From positions 2,046,001-2,110,000 of the forward strand of contig JAQOTA010000047.1 in the NCBI GenBank assembly GCA_029532415.1: a stretch of DNA of 64,000 bases. The letters run 5' to 3'. Made by a program: the position numbers and the translations under genes. Position 1 is the first letter of the stretch, and each line of letters opens with the position of its first letter. This document shows positions 12,031-23,953 of the stretch, one piece after another. The notes under the pieces were generated by a model. It did no database searches, had not been told where the DNA came from, and saw only the letters and a program-made list of their open reading frames with translations. This stretch comes from Marasmius tenuissimus (Eukaryota; Basidiomycota; Agaricomycetes; Agaricales; Marasmiaceae).

Positions 12031-13826
12031 ATGATGTCCGAAACGGAGATTGAGTCAGGCCCAACCTCAGGCGCTGCCAACTCCCCTCGTTCGGAACCAG
12101 TAGACTCGGCGTCTCCTTCATCACGCTGCTCCCTCGATTGCGATTGTAGCTTCGACTTCGAAGTTGGGATAAAATTCAAGAGTTACCAGATTCCATCTAC
12201 AACCACTATTGTGAAAACAACCTTTATCCTCCCGTACAAGAGGAAAAAATAATCAAATCCAATATCGCTGAGGCACTGGCCCAGATCTCGCTTATCACTG
12301 CCAAGATGGATCGGTTGGGGGAGCTCATGACCACCCTGATGGAGGAAAAGGAACGAATTGAGGGGATCGTTTCGGAATCCCGTTCAGTTCTGAAGCCCAT
12401 ACAAAGGCTGCCGCTCGAGCTTTTGGCCAGAGTCTTCTGGTTTTCTGCGAATGCTCCCGGAGTTTTCTCGCAGGGATTTCGAGGGCAGCAGCCTCCAACT
12501 TCTCTTAATCCTTCAAACAAACCTTGGGTGCTATCCCAGGTGTGTCAATCGTGGCGCAAAACTGTGTTGAACACGCCCGACCTATGGACGAACGTCTCGT
12601 TTACCATCCCTTCCGACGTTGCCGGAGGCCAAACAATCGATGTTTCGCTTGCCCAGTGCCATCGTTTGCAACTGCAGCTGCAACGAAGTGCGAACCATCC
12701 TATCAATATTTACACAAAGACCCCCGATGCTACTACCACCTCCCTCGAGCGCTTCCTTTCACCCCTATGCGCTTACTCGCCCTCATGGAGGCACTTGCGG
12801 ATCGAATTGGATGGTGACATCTTCCGACCGTGGATGTCTTGCATCTCAGGCAGGCTCCAGTCGTTGGAGTCTCTGGAGGTGAAATTTCTCGGGCCTTACC
12901 TCAGTGTTGATTTTGAGGCCTTTCAATTTGCCCCCCAATTGAGATCTGTGACTTTTTCGGCTGGTCCCCAGAATCACCTGGAGACATGGCGCCCATACCA
13001 AAAGTTCAAGCTGCCGTTTGAACAGGTCACCCATTTCCGTTGGCAAGACAATATCGATGGCTTGGGCGCACCAGCGGACTATATGCGCTTGGTACGGTTC
13101 ATCATTCGCTCCCTCAGACATTTTCAGGCAGCTAAAAGTTGCCGGATCGACCTTCATGCAAATACCATTGCTCATCTCCTGGCAATTCAAGCTCGACCGG
13201 AATTCGTACAAGGCAAGATGTTTACCTCTTTAAAACATCTCACCGAATTAGAGCTCTTCGGGATCAAATCGCAGACCGGCATGGTCACTGCTGTTCTGCC
13301 TTACCTAAAACTTCCCTTTCTAAGAAAGTTCACCATTCCCTCGTCCGGGCCCGACCACAGAGCCCTCTCCGAGTTCCTCACACAGCCACATCGTTTGGTT
13401 TTCCTATCGATACAGAGGGTCGAAATGCCTCTCGACGAGTTTTCCACCGTCCTCGCGCCCTTGATATCGTTGAATGACCTCTCCTTCGGCGTAGCTCAAG
13501 TGGGCGGGATTTCAGACAATTACCTATCTCTGTTCAACCAAAAAAATTCCACTGGTAGTAGGTTCTCGTTGATCCCGAAGCTCGAGAGCCTATCATTACT
13601 CCCCGTCGGAGATTTTGCGTCGACATATACTATCGATGCTCTCATCGATGTTCTCGAGGCCAGATGGCGGGTCTTGCTAGAGTCGGCAGACGACAGCTCG
13701 AACAACGCGGAGACGCTAGCCGATTCGCATCTTATGTCTGTTAAACTTGACAAGGGGATAGACGATGAGCGTTTGGATCAGTTGCGGGTTGAAGGACTTG
13801 GGGTTGTGTTGTGGGGAGATGATTGA
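12031..13826 (+). pseudogene. FB1: F-box-like protein of the CPDCNFDF family with a frameshift near its N-terminus
   Basis: F-box proteins recruit substrates to SCF ubiquitin ligases. The frame opening at 12031 encodes an N-terminal segment ending DCDCSFDFE. The family sequence then continues in another frame from 12162 (SWDKIQELPDSIY, matching SQNKIRGPPEALY of the paralogues) and runs open to 13826. Relative to FB6 the junction looks like a 4-base deletion at 12159-12162. The F-box-like helix LPLELLARVF and the segment PWVLSQVCQSWRK follow, then a leucine-rich tail ending DDERLDQLRVEGL. An ATG at 12306 could still give a 506-aa protein that keeps the F-box but lacks the N-terminal module. 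So it is either a young pseudogene, an N-terminally shortened gene, or a sequencing error. The leader intron at 11934-12003 matches the FB5-FB7 plan. Confidence 0.7.
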
Positions 13827-14889
13827 GAAGTACGTCTTGTACGGTGAGTTCATGATCGATCTTCGCATGTCTTGATTTCGCGTATATTGACGGTCATTTT
13901 CGTCAAAAGCTGCACGAGTTGAAATGGCGATATGGTGAGGGTTTGGAATCAGTCCTATGGTGGGAAGGTTCAAGGGAGGTTGATCTATGGGCATGATGCA
14001 GGCCCACAACTGTTCGTAGATCTTCCAAGCTACGTCTTGAGATGCCTTTTCTGTCATATACATTTCGTCAAGGGTCTCACGCCTTAGCGGGATTGAAAGA
14101 CACCGTGAACCATGATAAACGTTTCAATGTGGCTCCTGGACTTAATTTACCCTATTCCTACGGAACCTGGCCCCGAATGACCAGCCCATCCATTGTATTA
14201 TCATGATTCACTCCAGACGAGCTCATTTGAACGGAAAGCTTGCGAGGCTGGCCCAAGACTTTTTCGTAACCGCCGGAATATCTACTATGGCTCCCAGATT
14301 CTAGGTATAAGTATAGTCCCGAGCCAAGTACTATAGTCAGTATTCCATCCCTGACCCCCTCGTCATTCAAAACGGGGGCCTAATGGTATAAGCCACTGGT
14401 CCCGAAGTATCTGTCCGTAATCTTCTTTCGTTTCTTTGATGAGGCTGCTGGGTGTCGCGTCGCTCAGCAGGAAGAAAGGACCCACAAGCGCCTACCCTCC
14501 CGCGTGTAACTGTAAGCCTGCGGGGATTATTGACAATAGGTGCTCACATCTATTTCAGTTTCTAACTAAAATTATTGCACTGACAAGTAAAAGGGCCCGT
14601 CTGAGAATGTTTGCTCCCAACTCATCATTTTCCATTGGGATATGGTTGTAGGACCTAACTTGAAGAGGTTCAAAGACTCGCCGAGCTGAGGGACTCGGAT
14701 GGGTTCCTTCGTTGCAGATGGTGTCGCCTGGAGCAGAAGAAAATCGTGTCCTCACGATCTTTCCCACGCCGGGAGTCGGGACCGACAAGTAGGGCAAAGT
14801 AATTGACCCGAATCCTACCTATCACTCAACTATTGACTATCCGGACAATAGAACACATTGAATTGGTACATACTAAGCCAGAATTCTTC
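13827..14889. other. Intergenic interval between FB1 and NLR-C
   Basis: The two genes converge here, so this holds both 3' ends. No protein-coding signal, repeat with defined ends or RNA gene was recognised. Confidence 0.5.
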
Positions 14890-17588
14890 TCACCTCCCCA
14901 GGCCCCGATTCAACATGATCACCCTCTGCCAGGTTCCTCCAATCAAGCGGCGGTAAAATGCCCCAAATCCCCGTACTACCATAACTCTATCGTTCTCCTC
15001 CGAAGCACTGTTGTACCCACGGGGCGTGTCTATTAGAGTGTTGATTGATTTGCCAAATGTTGGTCCGTATCTGAATATGGCGTCCTCAGCTACGACTTCC
15101 TCAGCAAATCGTGCCCTCTGGTGCAAACTGACCAAACGGACATCCATCCCGAGTTTTGTTCTTGCTCGTTCCAAATCCGTGTCAGGTAGCACTTCTAATC
15201 CTGAGTAGATACTCGATTTGAACACTGTGGTCAGGGGAAGCATGTCGCCAACGTCCGACAGCCGCGCATAATCTATCGCTGCAGCAAGTACAATGGAACC
15301 CAAACGGGAGAGTGATGTGTCCCTTTTCCTTTTGTCCTTGGGGAAGACAATCAACCAATCCCCTTCGAGGAACTGGCGCCAATGGCCATCGCGACACATG
15401 CCATTCTCTGGCGGTGAAAACTAGGATCGCAGGTATCAGTGGCGGATGATGGCGTACGGTGATCTGTGATGCTATGTACCTCCAAATGATGATATATAAC
15501 CCGTAGGTCAAGTATGCTATTCCCAAGCATCAAAAGTAAACGGTAAAAGATTCTTCGGCGTTTGATGGTGGGTGGTGCCGGTTCCAATGGAAGCTTGTGT
15601 GTAATTCTGACAATGGACAATCAGAAGTTTTGAATTATCATTGAGGACTGGGCACTTCTCACTTTACAATCCGAATTGAGCTGGCTGAACCTCCTTGGTG
15701 TCGAAGCCTGATATGAGGGATTTCAGAGAAGGTCCAACTTGTCCCGGCTAACTTTAAGCCTCTTCTGAGTGGTGCTTCCATGTATTCCCTGAGGTTTCAT
15801 TATTAGTAAGATCACAAGGAAACGAACTAAAGTTACAAACTGATCGAGTAGCATATTGACGTATCCGTACAAATCGAAGTTGATGATGGCATTGATCAAC
15901 TTCTCACTCGGAGTGTAATTGTTCGCCGAGGGCTTCAACGGCCCCAGTGCCCGGACGAAAGTCCAGGCGTTGAGTGACCACAATTCCAAATGATTTGTCG
16001 GATCTGAAAACTCCATTGGTTCTCGCATTTGATGCTGACGTACCTTATGGGCGAGAAGAGAAAGCAGGCTGTGGGAGAGGAGATCCAGATAACACATCAC
16101 GCTCAATGGCCGGATATGGAAACCATGTGAACGTCGCTGTTCACACAAGAAATCCAAAAAGGAGGCATGGAGGATGGAAATGTCCTCGCTCTGTCTTTCA
16201 TCGGGGACATGAAGAACAGAACGCAACTGAGAGAGTAGGGCGGTGCACTGATGTATGTCTATCTGAAGGAGCGCTGCGACAAGGTGTTGACTCCTACCCT
16301 TCGGGGTGCCGATTTGGACGTCCCTAGGGTGGGGGGTGATGATGAGTTGCAGAATGGGGAGTAGCACCTGTTCGCGCAAGCCGTCATGAGTAAAGGGTTG
16401 GAGAATGGTGTGGTATAACCGGTCGAGATCGCTGAGGTCGGGATGAGACGAGGTCTCTTCCGTGCGAAGAACAATATCAAGTCGTTCCCGGAGATCTGCT
16501 GGCGAGGGATTATTCGCGGTGATGTATTTCATTACCGTTACCACGTAGATGAAGTGACCATCGGCCTTTCCAACAAGCTTTCCAACCACTTGCTCCCCTG
16601 GCCAACGACCAATTGTCAGTAGCTCTGGGTGCGAGTCAGAAACTCCAGCGAACTCTTTGTCGAGATACCTCTTGATATCCTCATCTGCTTGGGCTCTATA
16701 ATTACGTATGTCCACGACTTCATGTAAGAGGGTGGCCTTGAAGAAGTTTCTGATCGTGCGCTCCGGTCGACTGAATATCACGAAAATGAGCGGAAGGGAA
16801 GGGCTAGCGGAAGTGGCGTTGTAAATGATCGATAAGAGTGTCTCCTGTGCGTGGCTGGCGTCCTTAGCACCTGAGCCACCCATGCATTCATCGAGTCCGT
16901 CAATCACAACGAGCTTCGGAAGTGTCTTCCATCTCTTTGGGTCCACCTGAGCGCAAGGTTGGAATAACAAGGTCTGAAATTCTCCTTCCAAGTTCATTTC
17001 TTTAAGCCCTACAGGATTTCGGCTGATACTATCGTCAATGAATGACGATAATCCGGCATTTCTGAGTGCTGGTGTAGTTGCAAGCTGGTAAGCTAGAGTG
17101 GGGAAGAGAGAATCCAGTGTAGATCGTGCATTGTCGTTTCGTGAGAAAAAGAAACTGGCAGCGAGTTGAGATTTCCGGCGAAATGATTCACAGATGGTCT
17201 GAGCTATTGCTGATTTTCCCACGCCAGCTCCGCCATGGACCCAACACACTTGGTGTTTCTTTGATGGGTCCTCGATCCAACGATCCAACGCCCCGATGGC
17301 AGCCACCCTCGTTCCCTTAAGGCATCCGGTTAGAGAATTTCTGGCCTCAGAGGAGTGAAGGGCGGTAGGAGCAATGTATCCAGAAAGGATTTCGGTACCT
17401 GGGCGTCGCGGATCTGACATAGAACTGCTCAGATACTTTTCACTGGTTGATATGAGGCACTCACGAAAAGAGCCGTTGTAAGTGGTGTGAAAGACGTTAT
17501 TGTTATAAGTTGCATTTCGGTCGCCGTAGTTGTTCGTGTCAAACTCCCTCAGTTTAGTGGCACTGTTGAGCGAAGATTCGTCGCCCAT
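14890..17588 (-). CDS. NLR-C: complete five-exon NACHT NLR-like protein, about 826 aa
   Basis: Exons: 17588-17465, 17413-15841, 15788-15663, 15606-15480 and 15420-14890, all phases consistent. The ATG at 17588 opens MGDESSLNSATK and leads into TNNYGDRNATYNNN. The first intron is 51 bases, a multiple of three without a stop, so the NACHT frame appears to run straight from exon 1; the GTGAGT donor and CAG acceptor match the paralogues and argue for splicing. Walker A is HGGAGVGKSAIAQT; Walker B is LVVIDGLDEC, with Leu where the other copies have Phe. Exon 4 encodes RRIFYRLLLMLGNSILDLRV; exon 5 starts FSPPENG and contains WRQFLEGDWLIVFP. The C-terminal tail after that core diverges more than in other copies. 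Probably functional; role inferred from family. Confidence 0.85.
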
Positions 17589-18699
17589 GATGGGAGAGGG
17601 GGGAGAATAGAGGGATAATCGAGGCAGTGTGGATGCTAGTTGAAATCTCCGGCCCCATGTGGCATGTAAGTGCAACATGAAAGGACCCCAATCACCTTGT
17701 AATCACCGGCACCCCTATCCATACCGACGCGTTTGACCATTTCTATCAGTTGCATCTTGACACGAGCTGCAGCACAACTCCTATTCATGGTTCTGTATTC
17801 CCTTATCGATCTCGGCGTTGTTTGCTGCAGTTGGCCGACCCCAAGAGAGCAGCGCACTGTTCCATCGGCTCATCGGAGTTGGGCCATCCGGTTTGAGAAC
17901 TCAGAGGCCATGCCGAAGATGTGTATGTTGAAGTTTGTGCTCAGAAAAGGACCGAAGTCGCCGGACGGGAGCGTGGTCGACGTTAAGCGACTGCAGTTGC
18001 CGAGCGGTTAGGGATGGGGGATGGTACAGAAGGCTAAAAATTAGATGTTAGCTGTAGAAGCCAAGGCCCAATTTGATCATGAATGGATGATCCATGGCAA
18101 ACTCCGAACCGAAATTAACAGTGTTCAATGTGATAAAGCGTTCGTCTCACGTACCACATTTGATTGATTAATTCTTCGCTCCCTCAGGTATTCCGAGCAG
18201 GCGGAGATACATCATCTGCGGTTTGAGTTGCAGTGGAGAAAGTAGTATCTGGCTTGAAGGTGAGTACGCAATCAATCTCCACCTTTTTTGTGTTGGGAAA
18301 AGCGGATAGTGGCCCTCATCCCGAGCTCAACGAGCTGTAATGAGTGATACGACGAGTCACAGTGTTTGCATGTCACCCATGGCCTCACATTTTCGAAAGG
18401 GAGAAGATAGAGACAGAGGTGGAGGAGATGATGATCATGTGCACGACGAGAGTGTTGGTCTTCGTGAATCGGGAGAGTCGATATGATTGGGCAAAGTCCA
18501 AAGATGAAAAGGTTCTTTCTTCGCTGTGATATCGTGAGACGACAAGAATTACTAACCCGAGTGGGATGAAGGTTTCTACCGAGTCCTTGACGAATGACTC
18601 GTGTGCGACGACACATTTTCGGCGTTGGTCGGTTTGGGTGAGGACTTTACACACTGACGGTGGCTGAAAGTTTTGAGCTGATGCTTGAGTGAAGTTACC
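17589..18699. other. Interval upstream of NLR-C
   Basis: Promoter side of NLR-C. Short open frames occur on both strands, but none matches a family I recognise and none has a conserved copy elsewhere in the window. Confidence 0.4.
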
Positions 18700-19147
18700 A
18701 TGGCGTATACTATCGATAGTCAAGGCGCCACTGCTGAAGCAGGCATGGAGAATTATACGGAGATATCCCCGATCCTGGTGCACGCATCAGGTAGTCTTCT
18801 AGGACATGAAAAACCGAATATAAATGAGATAGTAGGACAAAACATTTATGAAATCCAATGTTGAGGAGCGTCGTGATAACCCTTTGACTCCTCGCAGGAA
18901 TACTGACTCCCAAGGGGTGCCGGTGAGTGCTGGCGATCATGAGTTATAGAACGGGGAGCAGTAGATTCGGATCGCGTGAGTCGCCATGGCAGAAATTGAA
19001 ATGGCGGAGAATGGCCTGATACGACTGGTCGTGATTACTGAGGTGGGGCCTTCGATGTCCTAGGCTCGCCGGCGAGCACCTTGAAATCAACGGGTTTGAT
19101 ACGAGCCTGCGCCAGCACGAAAAAATTGTGGGAACGTAGGCAGACAA
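18700..19147 (-). pseudogene. Decayed NLR fragment (region after the NACHT core)
   Basis: Minus-strand translation gives HLSNHDQSYQAILRHF and LLLPVL, a stop, then LMIASTHRHPLG, RSQRVITTLLNIGFHKC and LLSHLYSVFHVLED. A frameshifted run reading RIILHACFSSG follows. These align in order with LSDLDQLYHTILRRF, LLLPVLQLMITPHP, RSHNLIAALLKIDLAQC, LSQLRSVLHVP and SILHASFSDF of the intact NLRs. The Walker motifs, N-terminal exon and C-terminal exons are absent, and stops and frameshifts interrupt it. It is the relic of a sixth array member between NLR-C and NLR-D. Confidence 0.8.
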
Positions 19148-20103
19148 TAGCGAGGATTTGCCCAGGGGAAAGCTGACTCTGAAGCAATCTTCAAGACTAG
19201 GTGGCGTCTGTCACGGACCTGGATGAAGGCGTAGGATTCCTGATCGAGGAGAATGATGATTTAACGAAAGCGTTGGAGGAATGAAGTTGTGCGACGAGGG
19301 AAAGAATGTCGAGGTGTCGACGAAGAATATGGTCGGTGTCGAGTGGAAGAGGGAGATGAGGGCGAGCAAGATGTTGTAGGTATTGCAGACTGTTGCTGGA
19401 AGGCCAGACTGCTGGAGGCTACGGAAGAGAATCAGAGCTTGGCTGGGGAAATGGAACCGCTCCGAAGCCAGGGGGTTGGGTAGCTAGTAACGGTGCTTGA
19501 TATACCCCCAGTTGTCGATGACGGGTAAAGTGAGACACGCTGGCTGGCATTACGAATGAGCAGTCTACTACGCTGGCATAAAAGGACGTCACTTCCAGGT
19601 CATCACCTGTGAAGGCGCTGAACATTGTCCAGATCAACTTTCGCCATCCTCAAATCGTTACTCTCGAGACCCTCCCCTTTGAGCGTCTCCAGTGCAGCTA
19701 CACTGGACGACTCGAGCCCTACCCGAGCTCTCCCTTGGCCCGCCAACCGGTCCTCGATCAAGCCGTCGCCTCCAGTTTCGGCAACTGGCCCACGACCAAG
19801 CTCAATCATTGCCCTTGCCCTTGTTCCGCAATTTACACCCCCAGCTCTACGTTAACTTGAATGTTTCTACCTATCATAGGTGGCGGTGTATTCGGGCAGG
19901 ATAGTTGGTTACAATTGGCTACTTATTCTACCAACTTATTCGGACGCTCCTTTCTTTCCCCTTGAGATGTAGGAATACCTAATACTTCCTCTCGATAGTT
20001 CAGGATATACACCAAGTACCCAATATTTTATACCAGATTTCACAACAGTGCACATACCCAGTCCAAGTACTCTGAACAAATTCCGATCGGTTACTGCTAC
20101 CTG
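19148..20103. other. Interval between the NLR relic and NLR-D
   Basis: Short frames around 19290-19500 and 19610-19900 have Ser/Pro-rich or charged composition but no recognisable domain. I see no supported gene here. Confidence 0.4.
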
Positions 20104-22784
20104 CTATGAGAATACACGGGAAAACGCTCTGAATATACGCAATCCTGACGCTCTTTTGCCGTGGCCCTCTCCAGCGTCGTAGTTGGTTTGAGAGGTTTTG
20201 ATCGATGTACCTGTGAGAGTTTTGACGATTAGGTTGTCAAGCGTACCTGTCGATAATGCGCCCTCGTTCCGTATAGTCTGTGCTACTTCTTCGGCGAGCT
20301 GTAATCTCTGTCGCGAGCTGACGAAACAGACCTCGAATTTGCCACCGTTACCTTCCATTGATGCCCGCGCTATTTCCCTGTGAGGTAGTATCTTCAATGG
20401 CGATACGATGCCCCAGTGGTCTTTTGTAGTTGGGGAGAGAAGCCTCGCGAGCTCAGCCATATCGTGAGGTATTCCCCGCGGCAGAGAACTCGATGCGAGA
20501 AGGGCAATGCAACCCAGACGTGAGAGGGATATTTTCCTATTTCTCCCACTTTTCGGGAGGACAACCAACCAATCTCCCTCAAAAAATTGATTCAACTGGT
20601 CGTAACGCAAATGCGCATCGCTGTCCTCCCCCGGAGACTGAGTTAATACCAGGTAGCGTCAAATGAAGCCAGACAACGAGATTTAGATACCACGTACCTT
20701 CAAGGGGTTGCATATACCCTGTAAACAGATCACGTTATTGATGAGCATAAAAAACAAGTGGGTATAGAATTCTTGGCGGTTGGCCATGAACCCCCAGTGT
20801 TTGCCATTGTACCACCTGACGAACCACGATAATCAGCTTGAAATCGTCACCGCATGCTGCAGAAGCTTGCTCACCTATCAATGTCACTATTGCGGACGCT
20901 TAGGCCGCCATAGCGGCTCGGTGTATGAATGCGTGAGGTGAGGGAGCTCCAGTCACTCGACTTGAGTCTCCCGAATGCTTCCTTGGAGTATTCCCTATAC
21001 GCCGCATACCTGGGTTCGGACTCCGTAATGAGCAATAGAGAGAGAGAACGCACTGGTCGAGTATCATATTTGAGTATCCATACAAGTCGAAATCGGTGAT
21101 GGCAGTTATGAGCTCCTCACTAGGAGTGTAGTTTCTCTCCGAGGAAGTGAGTAGTCCTGCAACCATGCTCCAGGGATTTAACGACCACATTTCCAAGCTC
21201 CTATCAGCGATATCTGTACGCTCTCCTCCTCGATACTGACGAATGTGGCGCCCAAGAATAGAGAGTAAGCAACAGGAGAAGTAATCCAAATAAGAGATTT
21301 CACTGAGCGGTTCAACGTGATACTCGTGTGAACGTTGGCTTTCCCCCAAGAAGTCTGAGAAAGAGGCGTGAAGGATCGATACGTCTCCTGTCTGACCGAG
21401 CTGTGGGACGTGAAGGACAGAACGTAACTGAGAGAGGAAGGCGTAACATTGAGCCAAGTCGATCTTGAGAAGGGCCGCAATGAGATTGTGACTCCTACTT
21501 CGCCGGGTGTCTGCAGAGAGTTCTTTGGGATGGGGGGTGATCATGAGTTGTAAGACGGGGACCAATCGCTGCTTGTGCAAGTCGCCAGAGCCGAAGCGTC
21601 GAAGAATGGCGTGGTACAATTGGTCAAGATCACTGAGGTCGGGATGGGTTGTGGTTTCTTCCGTGTGGAGAACGATGTCCAATCGTTCCTGCAAATCCGC
21701 CAACGAGGGATTGTTCACGGTAATGTATTTCATCACCGTCACGACGTAGATGAAATGCCCATCGGCCTTTCCTACAAGTTTTTCAACTGCTCGCTCCCCT
21801 GGCCATGGTCCCGCCAACATTATATCGGGTTGCGAGTCAGACAGGTTAGCAAACTCCTTCTTGAGATATTTCCTGACGTCGTTGTCGGCCTCAGAGTTGA
21901 AAGAGCGCATATCCACAAGACGGTGGGGGAGGATGTTCTGGAAGAAGTCAAGAATCGTTCGTTCAGGCCGACTGAAGATCATGAAGTTGAGCGGAAGGGG
22001 CGGATCGGCGGAGGTAGCGTTTCGAATGATGGATAACAGCGCTTCCTGCGCGCGACTTGGGCTGGTAGCACCGAACCCACCCATGCACTCATCGAATCCA
22101 TCAATAACCACAAGCCGGGGCAGTGTCTTCCATCTTTTTGCGTCGATCTGGGCACAAGGTCGGTGAATTAACGTCTGAAATTGACCCTCCAAATTCATCT
22201 CCTCGAGTCCGTTTGTACTCTGGCGAACAGCACCGTCGATAAATGGCGTCAACCCAGCTTTTTCAAGCTCTGGGGTTGTCGCAAGCTGGTGAGCGATAGT
22301 GGGAAAGAGATAATCTAACGTAGACCGCTGGGCATCGTTCCTCCAGAAGAAGAAGCTGGCTGCTAATTGAGATTTTCGGCGAGATACTTCGCAGATGGTC
22401 TGAGCAACTGCCGATTTGCCCACCCCTGCTCCCCCATGAACCCAACATGAGCGATGTTTCTTCGATGAGTCTTCAATCCAACGACTCAACTCCTCGATGA
22501 TGCCGACCCTGGTTCCCTCCAGAACTCCAGTTCGAGGAGAGCTGGAAGAGTGCAACGCGGTGCGAGAGATAGAGTCGCCAAGAATATCGATGCCTGAACG
22601 CGGAGGACCTTCAAGCAAGATTCTTCAGATATCCATTATCGAGGAGTGGGAGCTCCGACTGACCAGGAGAGTCATTGTAAACATTATTGACGGTGCTATT
22701 ATTATAGGTCGCATTCCGGTCACCGTAATTATTGGTGCTGAACTCCTTAAAGTTGGCCTTGCTCGATGGAAGGCTGGTGTTCAT
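20104..22784 (-). CDS. NLR-D: complete five-exon NACHT NLR-like protein, about 815 aa
   Basis: Exons: 22784-22664, 22608-21054, 20994-20875, 20815-20698 and 20637-20104; together 2448 bases, in frame throughout. Exon 1 (MNTSLPSSKANF...) carries TNNYGDRNATYNN. Walker A (GGAGVGKS) lies near residues 99-106 and Walker B (LVVIDGFDEC) near 206-215. The post-NACHT region has SILHASFSDFLGESQRSHEY. Exon 3 reads EYSKEAFGRLKSSDWSSLTS. Exon 4 encodes EFYTHLFFMLINNVICLQGI, a hydrophobic helix-like stretch. Exon 5 begins SPGEDSDAHLRYDQLN and contains QFFEGDWLVVLP. The upstream part of exon 2 also reads open without the first splice, so simple gene finders may miss the motif exon. This is the cleanest template for the array. 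Confidence 0.87.
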
Positions 22785-23953
22785 GCTGGGAGGTAGCAGT
22801 GTGATGACTTGGGAGAGCAGCTCAAGCCTCGAAGTCACTCGGCGGCAGTAGAAAGACCCCAATTCCATCTTTGACAGGTTCCATTCCATAGTTGCTGCCC
22901 AATATTGTCAGCAGGTTTCTGAGCGCATATCAACCCGGGATCCCACCTGGTGACCCCCAAACAAAATATTCTCCGCGGCAGAAACGGCGTGAGCAATGAT
23001 AATGTTTTCCGGTAATCATATTACGAAGGTACCTGCGTCCAAACAACGCTCTAGACGCCGAGCGCCCTGAGTTGAAAACTGCTATCGGCTGAACTGTATA
23101 CGCTTCGGGGTGAGCATGAACCTCGAGACTTCCGCTGGTTGGAGGTAATCAGACGCATAAATCCGTACGACTTCGGTGATAGTGGAAGCCGGCACTCCTC
23201 TTGTTGGTCCAACCAGGAGCTTGAACAATCCAGACCAACGAGTGGAAATTGACGTTTCGGCAAATTTAGACAAAATGTATGATGGAGTGGTAGATGAAGT
23301 ACTGAATGGCCATTCCCGTTTACCCTCAGGGCTTCGCAGGGCACCCTCGGCACGTCTCCATCGGCTTAGAGCCACGCAAAGTGAGCGTCCCGAAGTGACT
23401 TGGTCGTGTCAAGAGTGGGTATATATTAGGTTACTGCGAATTAATTCACGGCGGGATTTTTGATGTCAACTTGTGCTTTGTAGTGTGATGTCAACATGGT
23501 TGTCAACTTGTTCTCCACTTTGTTTTTTGGTGAGGTTTACCCTGGTCCCATTCAATTTCCGAGTGGAGAACGAGTTGACAACCATGTTGACATCACAGTA
23601 CAAAGCGCGAGTTGACATCAAAAATCCCGCCGTATAAAGTGGACAATTCACGTAACTCACCAGGTATCAGGTTGCCCGCAGCCCAAGCACCGAAATCTGT
23701 TTTCACTAAATTGCTGGTCGTTGTCGAAGGGCAACTTTATTGATCGCCCACTTTGAGATTGGAACTCCTTCGGACCGGTATATCCGGCGGTCCGCAAAAA
23801 GCCTTCCCATTCTGGGTTCAAATCCATGAACTACAGGGAGGTGCTCGGAGCTCTGGGTGGTGAGTGTAAGCAGAGGGAAGAGAGAAGCGGGGACAACACC
23901 GAGTACGCAAGGGTATCGTCAGCCGGCCACTGTCATGAATTCACTGAGTATCT
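22785..23953. other. Interval between NLR-D and FB2
   Basis: This holds the NLR-D promoter and a foldback element (23448-23633). A minus-strand open run at 23051-23375 (SISTRWSGLFKLLVGPT region) looks protein-like but is short and unmatched. Confidence 0.4.
23448..23633. mobile_element. 186-base foldback element (MITE-like)
   Basis: Two arms of about 75 bases are near-perfect inverted copies: the left arm begins ACGGCGGGATTTTTGATGTC and the right arm ends with its complement, with a spacer of about 35 bases. Each arm carries the words GATGTCAAC and GTTGTCAAC. It has no coding capacity. The sequence AATTCAC occurs at 23443-23449 and again just beyond the right end, near 23644, but does not abut the arms, so a target duplication is not established. 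Non-autonomous DNA transposon is the likeliest class; a simple long palindrome is the alternative. Confidence 0.7.

Noticed and set aside
23443..23650. AATTCAC as target duplication of the foldback element
   Set aside because: The right copy lies about ten bases outside the inverted arm and the left one overlaps the arm start, so it does not bracket the element cleanly.
23813..23826. GGTTCAAATCC resembling a tRNA B box
   Set aside because: The flanking bases do not form the T stem (only two pairs), and no acceptor stem, D arm or anticodon arm fits at the right distance.
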